The notes: a model not told the origin generated them from the sequence alone. A DNA stretch of 62,278 nucleotides from Pirellula sp. (GCA_021300155.1 JAJTID010000035.1:1-62278), one strand, 5' to 3'; positions 1-9,060 are shown, numbered from the stretch's first letter. Made by a program: numbers and translations.

Positions 1-237
1 CGATTCAAGCGCCGCTTGGAGTTCTTTGTCGTCCTTGAGCTCGAGAAGCATCTGATCAGCGTTGATGAACTTCTCTCGTTTCTTGCCCGACATCAAGAAG
101 CGAATCTCTGCGCGAAGCTCTTCGCGTTCTTTGGTGAGCTGATCGATCTGTACTTCCAGATTTAGAGCAGAGACTAAAGGGAACTGAGTGGAGCCCAGCG
201 AAAAAACACTCGCATGCTGAGGAGATCCGATATGCAC
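1..237 (-). CDS. IS66-like transposase (TnpC) N-terminal fragment, cut by window edge
   Basis: The minus-strand frame is open from a GTG at 237 to the window edge, about 79 codons. It reads as a charged coiled coil containing QIDQLTKEREELRAEIRF, then GKKREKFINADQ and a KELQAAL segment. This is the layout of the N-terminal leucine-zipper-like region of IS66-family TnpC transposases, where a coiled coil precedes a G(R/K)K-E motif and the zinc-binding and DDE domains. Those later domains would lie to the left of the window. No TnpA or TnpB frame is visible upstream at 238-600, so this is either an IS66 variant without them or a decayed copy. I saw no convincing terminal inverted repeat. The family call is inference from a short stretch; the GTG start is uncertain. 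Confidence 0.45.
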   Translation of the reverse strand, partial: MHIGSPQHASVFSLGSTQFPLVSALNLEVQIDQLTKEREELRAEIRFLMSGKKREKFINADQMLLELKDDKELQAALES

Positions 238-602
238 TGGCTATATCGAAGGAGCCTGTCGCCACGTCCCCAAGGATAGGATGGAAAAGAGCGGGATGAG
301 GTGGAAAGAAAAAGGAGCCCAGTGCATGCTGAACCTGCGTTGCATTGAAGCAAGTGGGCTTTGGGATATCCTAGGCGAACGCATCGAACGGCAAACCTCT
401 CGATCTATGGCAAGCAACGAGAAAACTACAGCGACTATTTTTCGGCTATGGCATTCTAATGATCAGAACTACCGGTCACACCCTAGAGCGAATGCTGAGT
501 GCTGGACTTGAAACATGGAATGCATTTACGAGTAGAATTATATTTTCAATCGGTATCTGAATCTTTATCGTGTTGTTCTCGATCTTTTCTCCAGGACTTT
601 TT
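238..602. other. intergenic region without a recognisable gene
   Basis: About 365 bases separate the transposase fragment from the next gene. A 76-codon plus-strand frame at 281-511 exists, but its product has no recognisable motif, its composition looks random, and no ribosome-binding site stands out. The region probably carries the promoter of the gene at 603 and possibly decayed insertion-sequence DNA. Confidence 0.5.
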
Positions 603-1571
603 ATGTCACCCTTCAACAAATCGACATCAGAAAAACAACCAGCAGCACGTCACAGGCGCGCGTTCATAGCCAGAACTTGTGCAGCAGGCCTATCGGCCTT
701 CGGAATTTCTGCTGGGATGTCAGTCGGGGCTGGTGCTGCATCCGCCGCTTGCCAAATCCCCATGTCTTCATCGAAAGACGAGTTCCAGATTGCAAACCGC
801 CGCATTCGTCAGTCGGTGATGGGTTGGTGTTACAAACCCATGGATGAGAAAACGCTGTTCGATCATTGCGCCAAGATAGGAATTGAAGCCATCGAGGGTA
901 TCGATTCTAAGTTTTACCCGGAAGCGATTCAGAAGGGTCTCAAGATTGCATTGGTAGGCAGCCACGGGTTCGCGACCGGACCGACCGATCGATCGAATCA
1001 TGCAGAGTGTATTGCCAAGCTCACGAAGGGTATTCAATTGGCCGTTGAGTTCAATGCACCGAGCGTCATCACTTTCACGGGGATGCGAGTGAAAGACATG
1101 CTAGATGACGTCGCTGAAAAGAATTGCTTGAATTGTTGGAAACAAGTGATTGAGTTAGCCGAATCGAAAAAAATCACGCTGGTGTTGGAGCACCTTAATT
1201 CTCGCGATAGCTCTCATCCGATGAAGGGTCACCCAGGCTATTTTGGTGATGATGTGGATCGTTGTTTCGAATTGGTGAAGAGAATGGACTCTCCCTATTT
1301 CAAACTTCTTTTCGACGTCTACCATGTCCAAATCATGAACGGCGATGTTATTCGTAGAATCGAAAAAAATCACGCGATGATCGGGCACTACCATACCGCA
1401 GGTTGCCCAGGGCGAGGAGAAATGGATGACACTCAAGAGATCAACTATCCTCCGATCTTGAATGCCATTTTGAAAACAGGATACAAAGGATTTGTAGCTC
1501 AGGAATTTATTCCCACTTGGAAGGATCCCGTCCAATCGCTACGACATGGTGCTATCGTGATGGACGTGTGA
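603..1571 (+). CDS. hydroxypyruvate isomerase-like TIM-barrel protein with Tat-type signal
   Basis: The product (about 322 residues) belongs to the AP endonuclease 2 / xylose isomerase-like TIM-barrel superfamily. Its closest visible likeness is hydroxypyruvate isomerase. The C-terminal part carries the landmarks of that group: VLEHLNSR (metal-binding Glu), LLFDVYHVQ (Asp/His), GHYHTAGCPGRGE, EINYPPILNAI and VAQEF (metal Glu). The N-terminus has RRAFIARTCAAG followed by a hydrophobic Ala/Gly stretch, which resembles a twin-arginine export signal, so the protein probably acts in the periplasm. The ATG at 603 is preferred over one at 570 because it sits directly before the signal. The stop abuts the stop of the convergent gene at 1572 with no gap. 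The substrate is not proven: many planctomycete paralogues of this fold act on unknown sugars. Confidence 0.75.
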   Translation: MSPFNKSTSEKQPAARHRRAFIARTCAAGLSAFGISAGMSVGAGAASAACQIPMSSSKDEFQIANRRIRQSVMGWCYKPMDEKTLFDHCAKIGIEAIEGIDSKFYPEAIQKGLKIALVGSHGFATGPTDRSNHAECIAKLTKGIQLAVEFNAPSVITFTGMRVKDMLDDVAEKNCLNCWKQVIELAESKKITLVLEHLNSRDSSHPMKGHPGYFGDDVDRCFELVKRMDSPYFKLLFDVYHVQIMNGDVIRRIEKNHAMIGHYHTAGCPGRGEMDDTQEINYPPILNAILKTGYKGFVAQEFIPTWKDPVQSLRHGAIVMDV

Positions 1572-4283
1572 TTAGGGAACAGCTTCGCCATCGTCCAGTG
1601 GTCGAACGGGGAGCCCTGGAGGAGCTACCGGAATGATCATTTCTGCTTCAATCTTGCAGATGCGAGCTACCATTTGGCCTCGCGTTTCGAAGAACAATTG
1701 AAAACCGTTCGGATCGGTTACGACTCGTGACAATCCAAACTTCCGCCATGTTTCTTTGGATGGATCTGCGGCAGAGATGAGCTGACCGAGGGACTCTCCA
1801 CCTAAGGAATCGCTGATAAGTAGACCGCTTTGTGTTTCGTTCGGAAGGGACTCAATGTTTACCTCACCCTTGATGTGCACCAACGAGCCGACCGGCGCGA
1901 CAATGGGGCCGGACGTGACTCGCATCGCAGCCCCAGCATAACCTGACGGGATGGGTTGTTGAGTTGCTGGGGCAGAGGCTAGAACCAACGTGGGTTGGCC
2001 ATCGATTCCGTTAGACTGAACATCGACCAAGGTGGTAATCAACCCCTGAAGCCGTTGATCTACCAACCATCCAGCCTGCTGCATCGACTCCCAGTTGATA
2101 GCGGAGGTGCCAGGAACTCCTAATCTCTGCCACGGCCGACCCGAGAGTCGATGATGCAAATCCCAATGAAGCGGTAAAGCCAGGGGCGAAGCGACAAATG
2201 GGCTACTTTGAAACGAAGTGAACTGTTTCACGGCTTCTTCCCACGATCGACGCAGGACACGTTGCGAGAGTCGCAGCGAGCGATCCGCTGACATCAATGC
2301 ACGTGTAATGTCGGAACGTGACATCTGATGCAAAGCATCGCGATGAAATGATTGCGACTGGCGGATCCATTCCCAATGTTCATGCCGATCGGAAAGTCGC
2401 TGCGATGCAATCGCCATCTGAGCCAATTGCAGTGACTGCTGGGCAGCATCAATCCTCGACTCCATGATGATTGGAGCCCGCTGCACAAACTGCTCACGAA
2501 GATACTCAATGGGTTTTGGATCGACAACCGTTACGATCTGCTCGATCAAGCTAGGATTTTCGATTGTCACGTAGGTCGCATCAGGCCGTAGATCGAGTAC
2601 CAGGCGTTCTAATTGTCCGTACGTCACTCGAAAAACATTCCGAACCTGCCCTGTCGTTGGCAACGCGATTTTCACGCGTTCCGTCGATGGAGAGATCGCG
2701 CAAATTTGATCCATCGGCCCGTTGGAGACCATAATTACGAGTTGGCTATTGGTCGTCGTCAATATCGCTGCACGATGATCTTGAGAGTCCGTCGCGATCG
2801 TCTTCCAAGAAGACTGGTTCGATTTGATCCACGGTGAAAAGAGATCGATTTCATTATTGATGGCAGCGTAACCCTGCCCGCGCGCCATGCTAGTGGGGTC
2901 ACCGCGATCCAGAGGGCCAGAGGAACGAAAGATCCAGCCGCGGGTTCCCTGCATCATCGCGCGATAAACACTCATGCGTGTTTGAACGAGATCGTAGTCG
3001 GGAATTCCGACCGGATCTCCGCCGAGGGTTCGCTGAAGCATCGCCTTCTGTTCGATCCACTCACTCGACATTTGGGTCACCATCGACGTTAGTGGCATCG
3101 ATCGACCGGTCAGTGATCTCGAATCCGACATCAGGATCGCGTCCGATTCGTCAAAGGAACGGACTCGCGTCGAGTGGGGGGTGGGTACAGCTAACCAATC
3201 TGTCATCCGGCTATAGGACCCGAACATTTCCATCGCCTCTCCGATCGTTGGCCTCGCCATCGATTTGGGGAAACGAGCCAGATTGGAAACCTGTTGTCGC
3301 GTGCTGCTCAATTGCGATTCGTTCAGTTCCCAACCGAGCATCCACGCTTGGATATGCTGATAGGAGGCAGCGATCGAATCCGCAGGAACACCCTCGGGAG
3401 GAGGTGCCACCACAGCCATCCCCGTCGATGCCGCCTGTTCTATAAGTAATTCATCATTGGCGCGAGGAGCGACCACGCCGTTGAAGCCCAGGGATTGAAG
3501 AAGGGCTAAGCCTTCTCCGTGAAACTGAATCCATCGAGGAACTGAAGATTGCATTTCTTGTAAACGCTCCGCGACAGATCGTAGCTCCGATGTTGGCGAT
3601 GCGATTGTGCTGGGTGCAATTCCAGCACTCGGTGGGAGCATGCCTTCCACGACGAGGTCGTCGACCTGGAGTTTGGTCGTGCCTGGAATCCGATAAACGT
3701 CGAGGGCAATTGCATCCACGTAGGGATCGGACAGGTCGACGTCAGATCCATACCGAGCACGGAGAACGCGCCGTTGCGCCTCAAAGTCGTTTGTGACCCT
3801 TCGAACCGAGGATGTGGACCATTGTCCCTTGCCCTCGGAGGCTGAACCGAACACGACGCATTCTAGAGGGTTGTTGGTCGCGGGATGCGTGCTTCGTGGG
3901 AAGACGATTCGAAAGCCAATCCGAAGTCCCTCGTGCCCGCAACGGATGCGAAGACTAGCCGCCAAATCATCAACGACCGCACACGGTTCAAGTGGGTAAA
4001 CGAAATAAAGATAGGATCCTTGGGCGAAAAAGACTTCGAGCGTTTCCACTCCCGGTTCTATACGTTCTGGTCGAAGGACTTTTGCTTTGCAATCGTGTCG
4101 CCAAAGTTGAAAATAGTTCCCAGGTCTATCAAAAGTCTCAACAAACTGTCCATGGGAGATGGAGCTCGTAGGCCATAGAGCGAATATCCAAATCAGCGTC
4201 GTCTTTTTCCCAAATGGAATAGACGGACGGATGGTTGACTTTTTGCAACAAAGCTCGAAGAGTAAGTGGAGAAACGGAATCAT
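1572..4283 (-). CDS. large secreted protein of unknown function, TIM-barrel-like central region
   Basis: The product is about 903 residues. I start it at ATG 4283 rather than an upstream TTG at 4328, because a hydrophobic segment (TLIWIFALWPTSSISHGQ) follows at residues 30-50 and looks like a signal or anchor. Residues about 50-240 look like a beta-rich carbohydrate-binding-type domain. The middle contains WIQFHGEGLALLQSLGFNGV, then GWELN, DWLAVPTPHS and a segment ending GTRGWIFRSSGPLDRGD. This alternation resembles a glycoside-hydrolase-like TIM barrel, but I cannot assign catalytic residues. The C-terminal third is helical followed by a small beta domain ending in a Pro-rich tail. Similar large hypotheticals are usual in Planctomycetota. 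Function unknown. Confidence 0.75.
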   Translation of the reverse strand: MIPFLHLLFELCCKKSTIRPSIPFGKKTTLIWIFALWPTSSISHGQFVETFDRPGNYFQLWRHDCKAKVLRPERIEPGVETLEVFFAQGSYLYFVYPLEPCAVVDDLAASLRIRCGHEGLRIGFRIVFPRSTHPATNNPLECVVFGSASEGKGQWSTSSVRRVTNDFEAQRRVLRARYGSDVDLSDPYVDAIALDVYRIPGTTKLQVDDLVVEGMLPPSAGIAPSTIASPTSELRSVAERLQEMQSSVPRWIQFHGEGLALLQSLGFNGVVAPRANDELLIEQAASTGMAVVAPPPEGVPADSIAASYQHIQAWMLGWELNESQLSSTRQQVSNLARFPKSMARPTIGEAMEMFGSYSRMTDWLAVPTPHSTRVRSFDESDAILMSDSRSLTGRSMPLTSMVTQMSSEWIEQKAMLQRTLGGDPVGIPDYDLVQTRMSVYRAMMQGTRGWIFRSSGPLDRGDPTSMARGQGYAAINNEIDLFSPWIKSNQSSWKTIATDSQDHRAAILTTTNSQLVIMVSNGPMDQICAISPSTERVKIALPTTGQVRNVFRVTYGQLERLVLDLRPDATYVTIENPSLIEQIVTVVDPKPIEYLREQFVQRAPIIMESRIDAAQQSLQLAQMAIASQRLSDRHEHWEWIRQSQSFHRDALHQMSRSDITRALMSADRSLRLSQRVLRRSWEEAVKQFTSFQSSPFVASPLALPLHWDLHHRLSGRPWQRLGVPGTSAINWESMQQAGWLVDQRLQGLITTLVDVQSNGIDGQPTLVLASAPATQQPIPSGYAGAAMRVTSGPIVAPVGSLVHIKGEVNIESLPNETQSGLLISDSLGGESLGQLISAADPSKETWRKFGLSRVVTDPNGFQLFFETRGQMVARICKIEAEMIIPVAPPGLPVRPLDDGEAVP

Positions 4284-4562
4284 CCCTAGTTCACCCGGTA
4301 CACAATCCTTAAGTCTTTCTTGTAGCAAGACTTAGCGTCGGAATCCAGGTGAGTTCCTGTTGAAGAAAAGCATCAATCTAGATGGCCTACGAAATTTGTA
4401 AGGATTGTCTCGATTTTCCTAACTCCTTGACTAGCATGGATTTAGCGACAATGCTATCAAGCCTCATGGGATACCGGCACGCAAGCTGCAATTCTTGAGG
4501 AATATCTTCGGTAACCATCCCCACGGCAAAGCCGTCACTAGCAATCCATCAGGAATCAGCGC

Positions 4563-4898
4563 ATGAGTCAAGCAGCTCAAACCTCGGATAACCTACTCAA
4601 TGACATCCCAAGCGAGCTTTTGGATCTTCAACGAGTGATCGAAGCCTTGCCACCTGCACAGCGATTGACGATTCAACCAGCATTTCAACGGGTGGTAGAA
4701 AGCACTAATCGCAGACGAAAAATCTTGCAACTCGTGCAGGATTCGATCGGCCAGCTACGTTTGGACATGAAGTATTTGGTTTTTGACCTGGAAGCGACTC
4801 GACGTGAACGCGATAGCTATCAAAAGCAAATCGAAGAAATGTTCGGCGATTCCAATGGCAACGAAGAAACGCCACCAGAAGACGGACAAGACCAATAG
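4563..4898 (+). CDS. small conserved-looking helical protein, function unknown
   Basis: This 111-residue product is almost wholly helical. It has a charged central part (RRRKILQLVQDSIGQLRLD) and a C-terminal segment rich in Glu and Arg (LEATRRERDSYQKQIEEMFG) that should form a coiled coil, ending in an acidic Glu/Asp tail. No signal peptide or membrane segment is visible, so it is probably cytoplasmic and oligomeric. The gene stands alone between two gaps of about 230-280 bases and is followed by a strong hairpin at 4983-5026, supporting a monocistronic unit. I do not recognise the family. Confidence 0.65.
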   Translation: MSQAAQTSDNLLNDIPSELLDLQRVIEALPPAQRLTIQPAFQRVVESTNRRRKILQLVQDSIGQLRLDMKYLVFDLEATRRERDSYQKQIEEMFGDSNGNEETPPEDGQDQ

Positions 4899-4982
4899 TT
4901 CATTCTGTTCGCGGCACGATAGTTCTGCGAGAGCCGAAACATGAGATTCACACTCCGACGTGAGTCTCTTGTCTGAAAAGTA

Positions 4983-5036
4983 AAGCGGATTGCCTTAGGG
5001 GTCGCCACTCTCTTCGCAATCCGCTTGCTTCGTTTT
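4983..5036 (+). terminator. probable Rho-independent terminator
   Basis: An 11-bp perfect stem is formed by AAGCGGATTGC (4983-4993) and GCAATCCGCTT (5016-5026) around a 22-base loop. A T-rich stretch (GCTTCGTTTTCTG) follows. It lies 85 bases after the stop of the small protein gene. The long loop is unusual for an intrinsic terminator, so an attenuator or small RNA end is possible. Confidence 0.5.
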
Positions 5037-5180
5037 CTGAGCGACTTAAACCCAGTTTTTTGGACATGGTCGCATCATTCTGTGGAGCCATTTGATAGCG
5101 ATCCTTCGCTTTTTGAATTATGCTAAGGCTGTGAGCCGAATAATTATTCCACCAGAAACCTCCCTTTCGTAGATGAATCC

Positions 5181-6653
5181 ATGGACTTCACGCCGCGTTC
5201 TTTAACACAGCGAATCGTCGATTTGGACCTCGCGTCTGGGGCTGAAGTCGACAAAATCTGGGCGGAATTTCGGACCGAAAACGTAAGTCTCGACGACGTC
5301 AAGTCTGTCTTATTGCGGAAGGGATTGTTAACCAATTTTCAACTGGAGCGAATGCTTACAGGCGAACGACTTGGTTATTTCTACGGTCCCTACAAAGTAC
5401 TTTACATGATCGGTGCCGGTACGTTTGCACGTGTTTTTCGCGCGGTGCATCGCGATACGGGTAGAGTTGTTGCCGTTAAGGTTCTGCGCAGTAGACATCG
5501 TGGTCAGATCGCCGAAGTGGAGCAGTTCCTGCGTGAAGGCCGCATGGGGCTTCAGCTAAAGCATCCGAACATTGTGACGATTCACGATATTCAGAACGAT
5601 CCTCGGGCTCCCTACTTGGTGATGGAATTCGTCGAAGGGGAAACTCTGAGAGAGATCCTCAAGATCCGCAAGCAGTTTGGTCCGGTCGATGGCTTGAACG
5701 TTGTTCATGACATTTGTTCAGGACTCGACTTCGCATTTCAAAAAGGTATCACACACCGGGATTTGAAACTGTCCAACGTGCTAGTGCATTCCAGTGGAAA
5801 GTGCAAACTGGTGGACTTCGGACTCGCTGCGATGGCGGATACTTCGTCCGACAAAGCGATTGCAGACTGTCCAAGCGCGCGGGCTATCGACTATGCAGCT
5901 TTGGAGCGAGGGACCGGCGTTAGGAAGGGTGACACTCGAAGCGATATCTATTTCGTCGGCGTGATGATGTACAACATTATCTCAGGTAAGCAGGCGCTCG
6001 TAGATACACGCGAACGATCGCAACGATTGAACGTAACTCGATTTCACGACTTCCCGTCTCTTTCAGAAGTCTGTCGAGATTTGCCCGAGCAGATTTACAC
6101 GATTTGCAACAAGGCCCTCGAGTTCGACCCAGAGAAACGATACCAAAACCCAAGTGCCATGTTGGCAGATATCCAGCTAGCCCTCAAGAAGCTTGAGAAT
6201 CCCAACCAAATTGAGAAACGCGTCGGCAATCGACATAACATTGTCACTGTCGATGAAGAAGACGCCAAAGAGGGCGAAGGCAAGACGGTGATGGTCGTCG
6301 AGAACAAACAAGAATTGCAGGATGTGCTTCGCGAGAAACTAAAGAAACGCGGCTACAAAGTTTTGATTTATGGTGACCCGGAAAGAGCGTTGAGCAAATT
6401 TTCACCAGACGAATCGACTCCGGCGGATTGTTTAGTCATTTGTGCACCCGACCTTGGTAATCTTGCGCTCGAAGCATTCAATAAATTTGCAGAACAAGAT
6501 CACACGAAGACGATACCCGCCGTAATGCTCGTCGATCCAAAGCAGCAGCATATCATTCGTGGAGCCAACACTAGTCCCATACACGTTTTGCTGCCCATGC
6601 CTCTCAAGGTGCGAGAGTTACGACAAGCCCTCGCCAAGCTAACAGCTAAGTAG
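5181..6653 (+). CDS. Ser/Thr protein kinase with C-terminal pseudo-receiver domain
   Basis: The 490-residue protein has a 65-residue N-terminal leader, a Hanks-type kinase domain (about 70-335) and a receiver-like domain (about 368-490). Kinase landmarks are all present: glycine loop GAGTFARVF, Lys100 in VAVK, Glu119 in helix C, catalytic HRDLKLSNV (Asp194) and DFG at 212-214, so it should be active. There is no transmembrane segment, so it is cytosolic, unlike the PASTA-type kinases. The tail begins KTVMVVENKQELQD and keeps the receiver fold pattern, but the phospho-acceptor position reads LVICAPDLG with Cys where Asp is expected, and the conserved Lys near the end is Met (LLPMPLKV). The tail is therefore probably a non-phosphorylated protein-binding module. 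The gene ends 8 bases inside the convergent RNase gene. Confidence 0.85.
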   Translation: MDFTPRSLTQRIVDLDLASGAEVDKIWAEFRTENVSLDDVKSVLLRKGLLTNFQLERMLTGERLGYFYGPYKVLYMIGAGTFARVFRAVHRDTGRVVAVKVLRSRHRGQIAEVEQFLREGRMGLQLKHPNIVTIHDIQNDPRAPYLVMEFVEGETLREILKIRKQFGPVDGLNVVHDICSGLDFAFQKGITHRDLKLSNVLVHSSGKCKLVDFGLAAMADTSSDKAIADCPSARAIDYAALERGTGVRKGDTRSDIYFVGVMMYNIISGKQALVDTRERSQRLNVTRFHDFPSLSEVCRDLPEQIYTICNKALEFDPEKRYQNPSAMLADIQLALKKLENPNQIEKRVGNRHNIVTVDEEDAKEGEGKTVMVVENKQELQDVLREKLKKRGYKVLIYGDPERALSKFSPDESTPADCLVICAPDLGNLALEAFNKFAEQDHTKTIPAVMLVDPKQQHIIRGANTSPIHVLLPMPLKVRELRQALAKLTAK

Positions 6654-8007
6654 CAGACTCTTGCCAGGTGACTTGATAACCTAGCGACGTAAGCTTCTCT
6701 GCCAGAATAGTTTTCGCAGGCTCCTCGCCATGTACCAATCGAATCTCTCTCGGCTTGACCGGAATGCCTTCCACAAATCGAATGAGATCACTCTGATCCG
6801 CGTGAGCGGAGTAACCCGTCAATGTGTAGGTCTTTGCTTTTACATCGATTTGCATTCGGTCTAGATCGACAGCACATTTGCCTTCTGAACACTCCTGAAT
6901 CGCACGCCCAGGGGTACCGAGTCCCTGGTATCCTACGAACAACACATCCGTCGTTTCTTTCGCTAAAAAAGCTTTCAAATAGTCCATCACACGACCACCG
7001 GTACACATGCCGCTGCCTGCGATAACCACCGCCGGCCTACCGCTCTTTAGCAAGTACTTCACCGTTTCTCGGTGATCGGCTCCTGAATCAACTTCGACCA
7101 GGTTCTTGAAAATAAACGGTTGGTTGTCGACGGACAAAACTTGATGTGCTTCCTCGCTCCAGAATTCTTGCATCGAATCGTAGATGTCCGTCAACTTGAG
7201 CGCTAACGGCGAATCAACAATGATGTCGATTTGCTTGAGCATGTTGCACTGCGTCTTATGCCCAATGCCTTCGAGAATCATATTCAATTCAAAGAGAAGC
7301 TCTTGTGTGCGTCCTAGACTAAAGGCGGGAACAATCGTCACGCCATGATTGGTGAGCGTTTCACATAGTATCGACTCTAGTCGATGAAGACGGGTTTCTC
7401 GCCCCTCGTGGATTCGATTCCCATAGGTGCTTTCAAGTACCAACACATCGGCCCGTTCCGGGCTACGAGGTTCCTTGAGAATAGGAGTACAACGCGATCC
7501 CAGGTCACCGCTGAAAACATACCTTTCATCTTCATGATCAAACTCGACATACGCCGAGCCGAGAATGTGCCCTGCCGGCTGAAAACGAAATTGCGCTGCC
7601 CCACCGAGACTCTTCCACTCACCATATTTCATCGGATGAAGCAACTGCTTCAAATCGTTCAAGAAGACCTTGATCACCTGTCGATTGCGGGTGATCCCAA
7701 GCCGCATTGCATCCTCCAGCATGATAGGGAGCATTTTTGCCGTCGGCTTCGTACAGTAGATCGGTTTATTGAAACCTGCATCGAACAAATGAGGGATCCG
7801 GCCTACGTGGTCGATGTGCACATGAGTCAAAACCAACCCTTCGACACCATCCAATGGGAAATCGATCTCCATTTCTCCATTGCGTTTACGGGCATCTGTG
7901 CCTTGAAACATCCCGCAATCGACCAGTACCGATCGAGTATCCGAAAGGAAAAGCTGATGGCACGATCCTGTAACACCTGTGTGCCCGCCGTGATGAACAA
8001 TCTGCAT
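6646..8007 (-). CDS. metallo-beta-lactamase/beta-CASP ribonuclease (CPSF-like)
   Basis: The product (about 453 residues) is a two-metal MBL-fold nuclease with a beta-CASP insertion, the family of RNase J, YSH1/CPSF73 and the bacterial RNA-processing exonucleases. The ATG at 8007 gives a native start, MQIVHHGGHTGVTGSCH, which begins the first strand of the fold; an upstream start at 8061 would add an odd leader. Metal ligands are visible: LTHVHIDHVG (His62, His64, Asp66, His67), GHILGSAYV, FSGDLG, then beta-CASP motifs GRTQELLFEL, AGSGMCTGGRV and TGYSAHADQ. The ending VHGEEPAKTILAEKL matches the C-terminal motif of archaeal/bacterial CPSF-like enzymes rather than RNase J. It probably cuts or trims RNA in the cytoplasm. 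The stop overlaps the convergent kinase gene by 8 bases. Confidence 0.88.
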   Translation of the reverse strand: MQIVHHGGHTGVTGSCHQLFLSDTRSVLVDCGMFQGTDARKRNGEMEIDFPLDGVEGLVLTHVHIDHVGRIPHLFDAGFNKPIYCTKPTAKMLPIMLEDAMRLGITRNRQVIKVFLNDLKQLLHPMKYGEWKSLGGAAQFRFQPAGHILGSAYVEFDHEDERYVFSGDLGSRCTPILKEPRSPERADVLVLESTYGNRIHEGRETRLHRLESILCETLTNHGVTIVPAFSLGRTQELLFELNMILEGIGHKTQCNMLKQIDIIVDSPLALKLTDIYDSMQEFWSEEAHQVLSVDNQPFIFKNLVEVDSGADHRETVKYLLKSGRPAVVIAGSGMCTGGRVMDYLKAFLAKETTDVLFVGYQGLGTPGRAIQECSEGKCAVDLDRMQIDVKAKTYTLTGYSAHADQSDLIRFVEGIPVKPREIRLVHGEEPAKTILAEKLTSLGYQVTWQESAT

Positions 8008-8205
8008 GAGTAGGGAGGAGTTACCACTGAGTTTGAAAATAGCTAGCTGCCTGACGTTCAATCATTGTAGTCGAAAAGAAAATACTCGTTGGGTTGGATA
8101 CGAAGGAGTTCAAGCTTCGCAACCCCCCTAAGTTTTCCAAACTGTCTTTGTGCCAAGTAACGAGTAAGGTATTGTCCCCCCATCGCTCCAACCCACCTGC
8201 CAACT

Positions 8206-9060
8206 ATGCTCTCCCTCAAGAATTTGTTCGACTCCAACATTCGGTACTCGTTTGCCCTAGCTGCGTGCGCCTGTTCCGTAGCGTCCTTGATGGGCTGCGG
8301 TGCAACCAAGTCGTTCACAGCCACGGAACAGTTGCTGATGTCGGATGCTGTCGATTCGACTATCACGAAAATGGACTTTCGACCCTTGTCTGGGCAAAAA
8401 ATTTTCTTAGATACAACCTATGTTGCGGCAGCAGGAAAAGTGATCCCAGGGGTTCCAATGCCCGCCAACTTGGTAACCTCTGACTACATCATCAGCGCGT
8501 TGAGACAACAGTTGACCGCTGCGGGATGCATGTTAGTTGACAATCGAGAGGCAGCCGATCTCGTTTGCGAAGCACGCTGCGGTGCACTCGGCACGGACGG
8601 CCACAGCGTAACCTACGGGTTGCCTGCAAATAATTTTCTGTCGACCGCGACGGCTGTTCTTCCAGGCACGCCAGTATTACCTGCAATTCCTGAGATTTCT
8701 GTCGCAAAGCGTGAAATGAAAAGCGCGGCCGCGAAAATTGCAGTCTTCGCCTATGACCGAGAAACGCGAGAACCTGTTTGGCAGTCAGGAATCGCTCAAG
8801 CAGGTAGCAGTGCGCGCGATACTTGGGTACTGGGTGTCGGACCTTTGCAACAAGGTTCAATCTACGGTGGCTCACGATTTGCGGGAAAGAAGTTTCGACC
8901 ATCATCGATGTCGACGGACCAGTCTTCAACCTCTCAATTGGCAAACGGTATTGATTATCGTCGCCGTTTTCTATTCGCCAATCAAATCCTATCGAAAGAG
9001 AAAGACCCCGCAGAGGCACCTCTTGTTACCGAACGAGATAGCTCGACAACCAAGCGATAA
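8206..9060 (+). CDS. planctomycetal lipoprotein, function unknown
   Basis: The 284-residue product has a signal peptide ending in a lipobox-like SLMGCGAT, so Cys31 is probably lipidated and the protein anchored to a membrane. After it comes TATEQLLMSDAVDSTI and a strand-rich body with GQKIFLDTTYV, SALRQQLTAAGCMLV and ADLVCEARCGALGTDGH. The last part contains AAAKIAVFAYDRETREPVWQSG, which looks like the outer strands of an envelope beta domain. I recall similar lipoproteins as a family in planctomycetes (DUF6655-like) but cannot confirm the name from sequence alone. It stands alone, 198 bases after the divergent RNase gene and 94 bases before a LuxR-type regulator. Confidence 0.75.
   Translation: MLSLKNLFDSNIRYSFALAACACSVASLMGCGATKSFTATEQLLMSDAVDSTITKMDFRPLSGQKIFLDTTYVAAAGKVIPGVPMPANLVTSDYIISALRQQLTAAGCMLVDNREAADLVCEARCGALGTDGHSVTYGLPANNFLSTATAVLPGTPVLPAIPEISVAKREMKSAAAKIAVFAYDRETREPVWQSGIAQAGSSARDTWVLGVGPLQQGSIYGGSRFAGKKFRPSSMSTDQSSTSQLANGIDYRRRFLFANQILSKEKDPAEAPLVTERDSSTTKR

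Noticed and set aside
281-511. 76-codon plus-strand frame in the left intergenic region
   Set aside because: No motif, no ribosome-binding site and random composition.
7384-8013. 209-codon plus-strand frame opposite the RNase gene
   Set aside because: It lies antisense within the well-supported beta-CASP gene and its product has no motif or coherent fold; it is a shadow frame.
8058-8366. 102-codon minus-strand frame over the lipoprotein start
   Set aside because: It overlaps the lipoprotein gene, whose signal peptide and lipobox are clear; the minus-strand product lacks any recognisable pattern.
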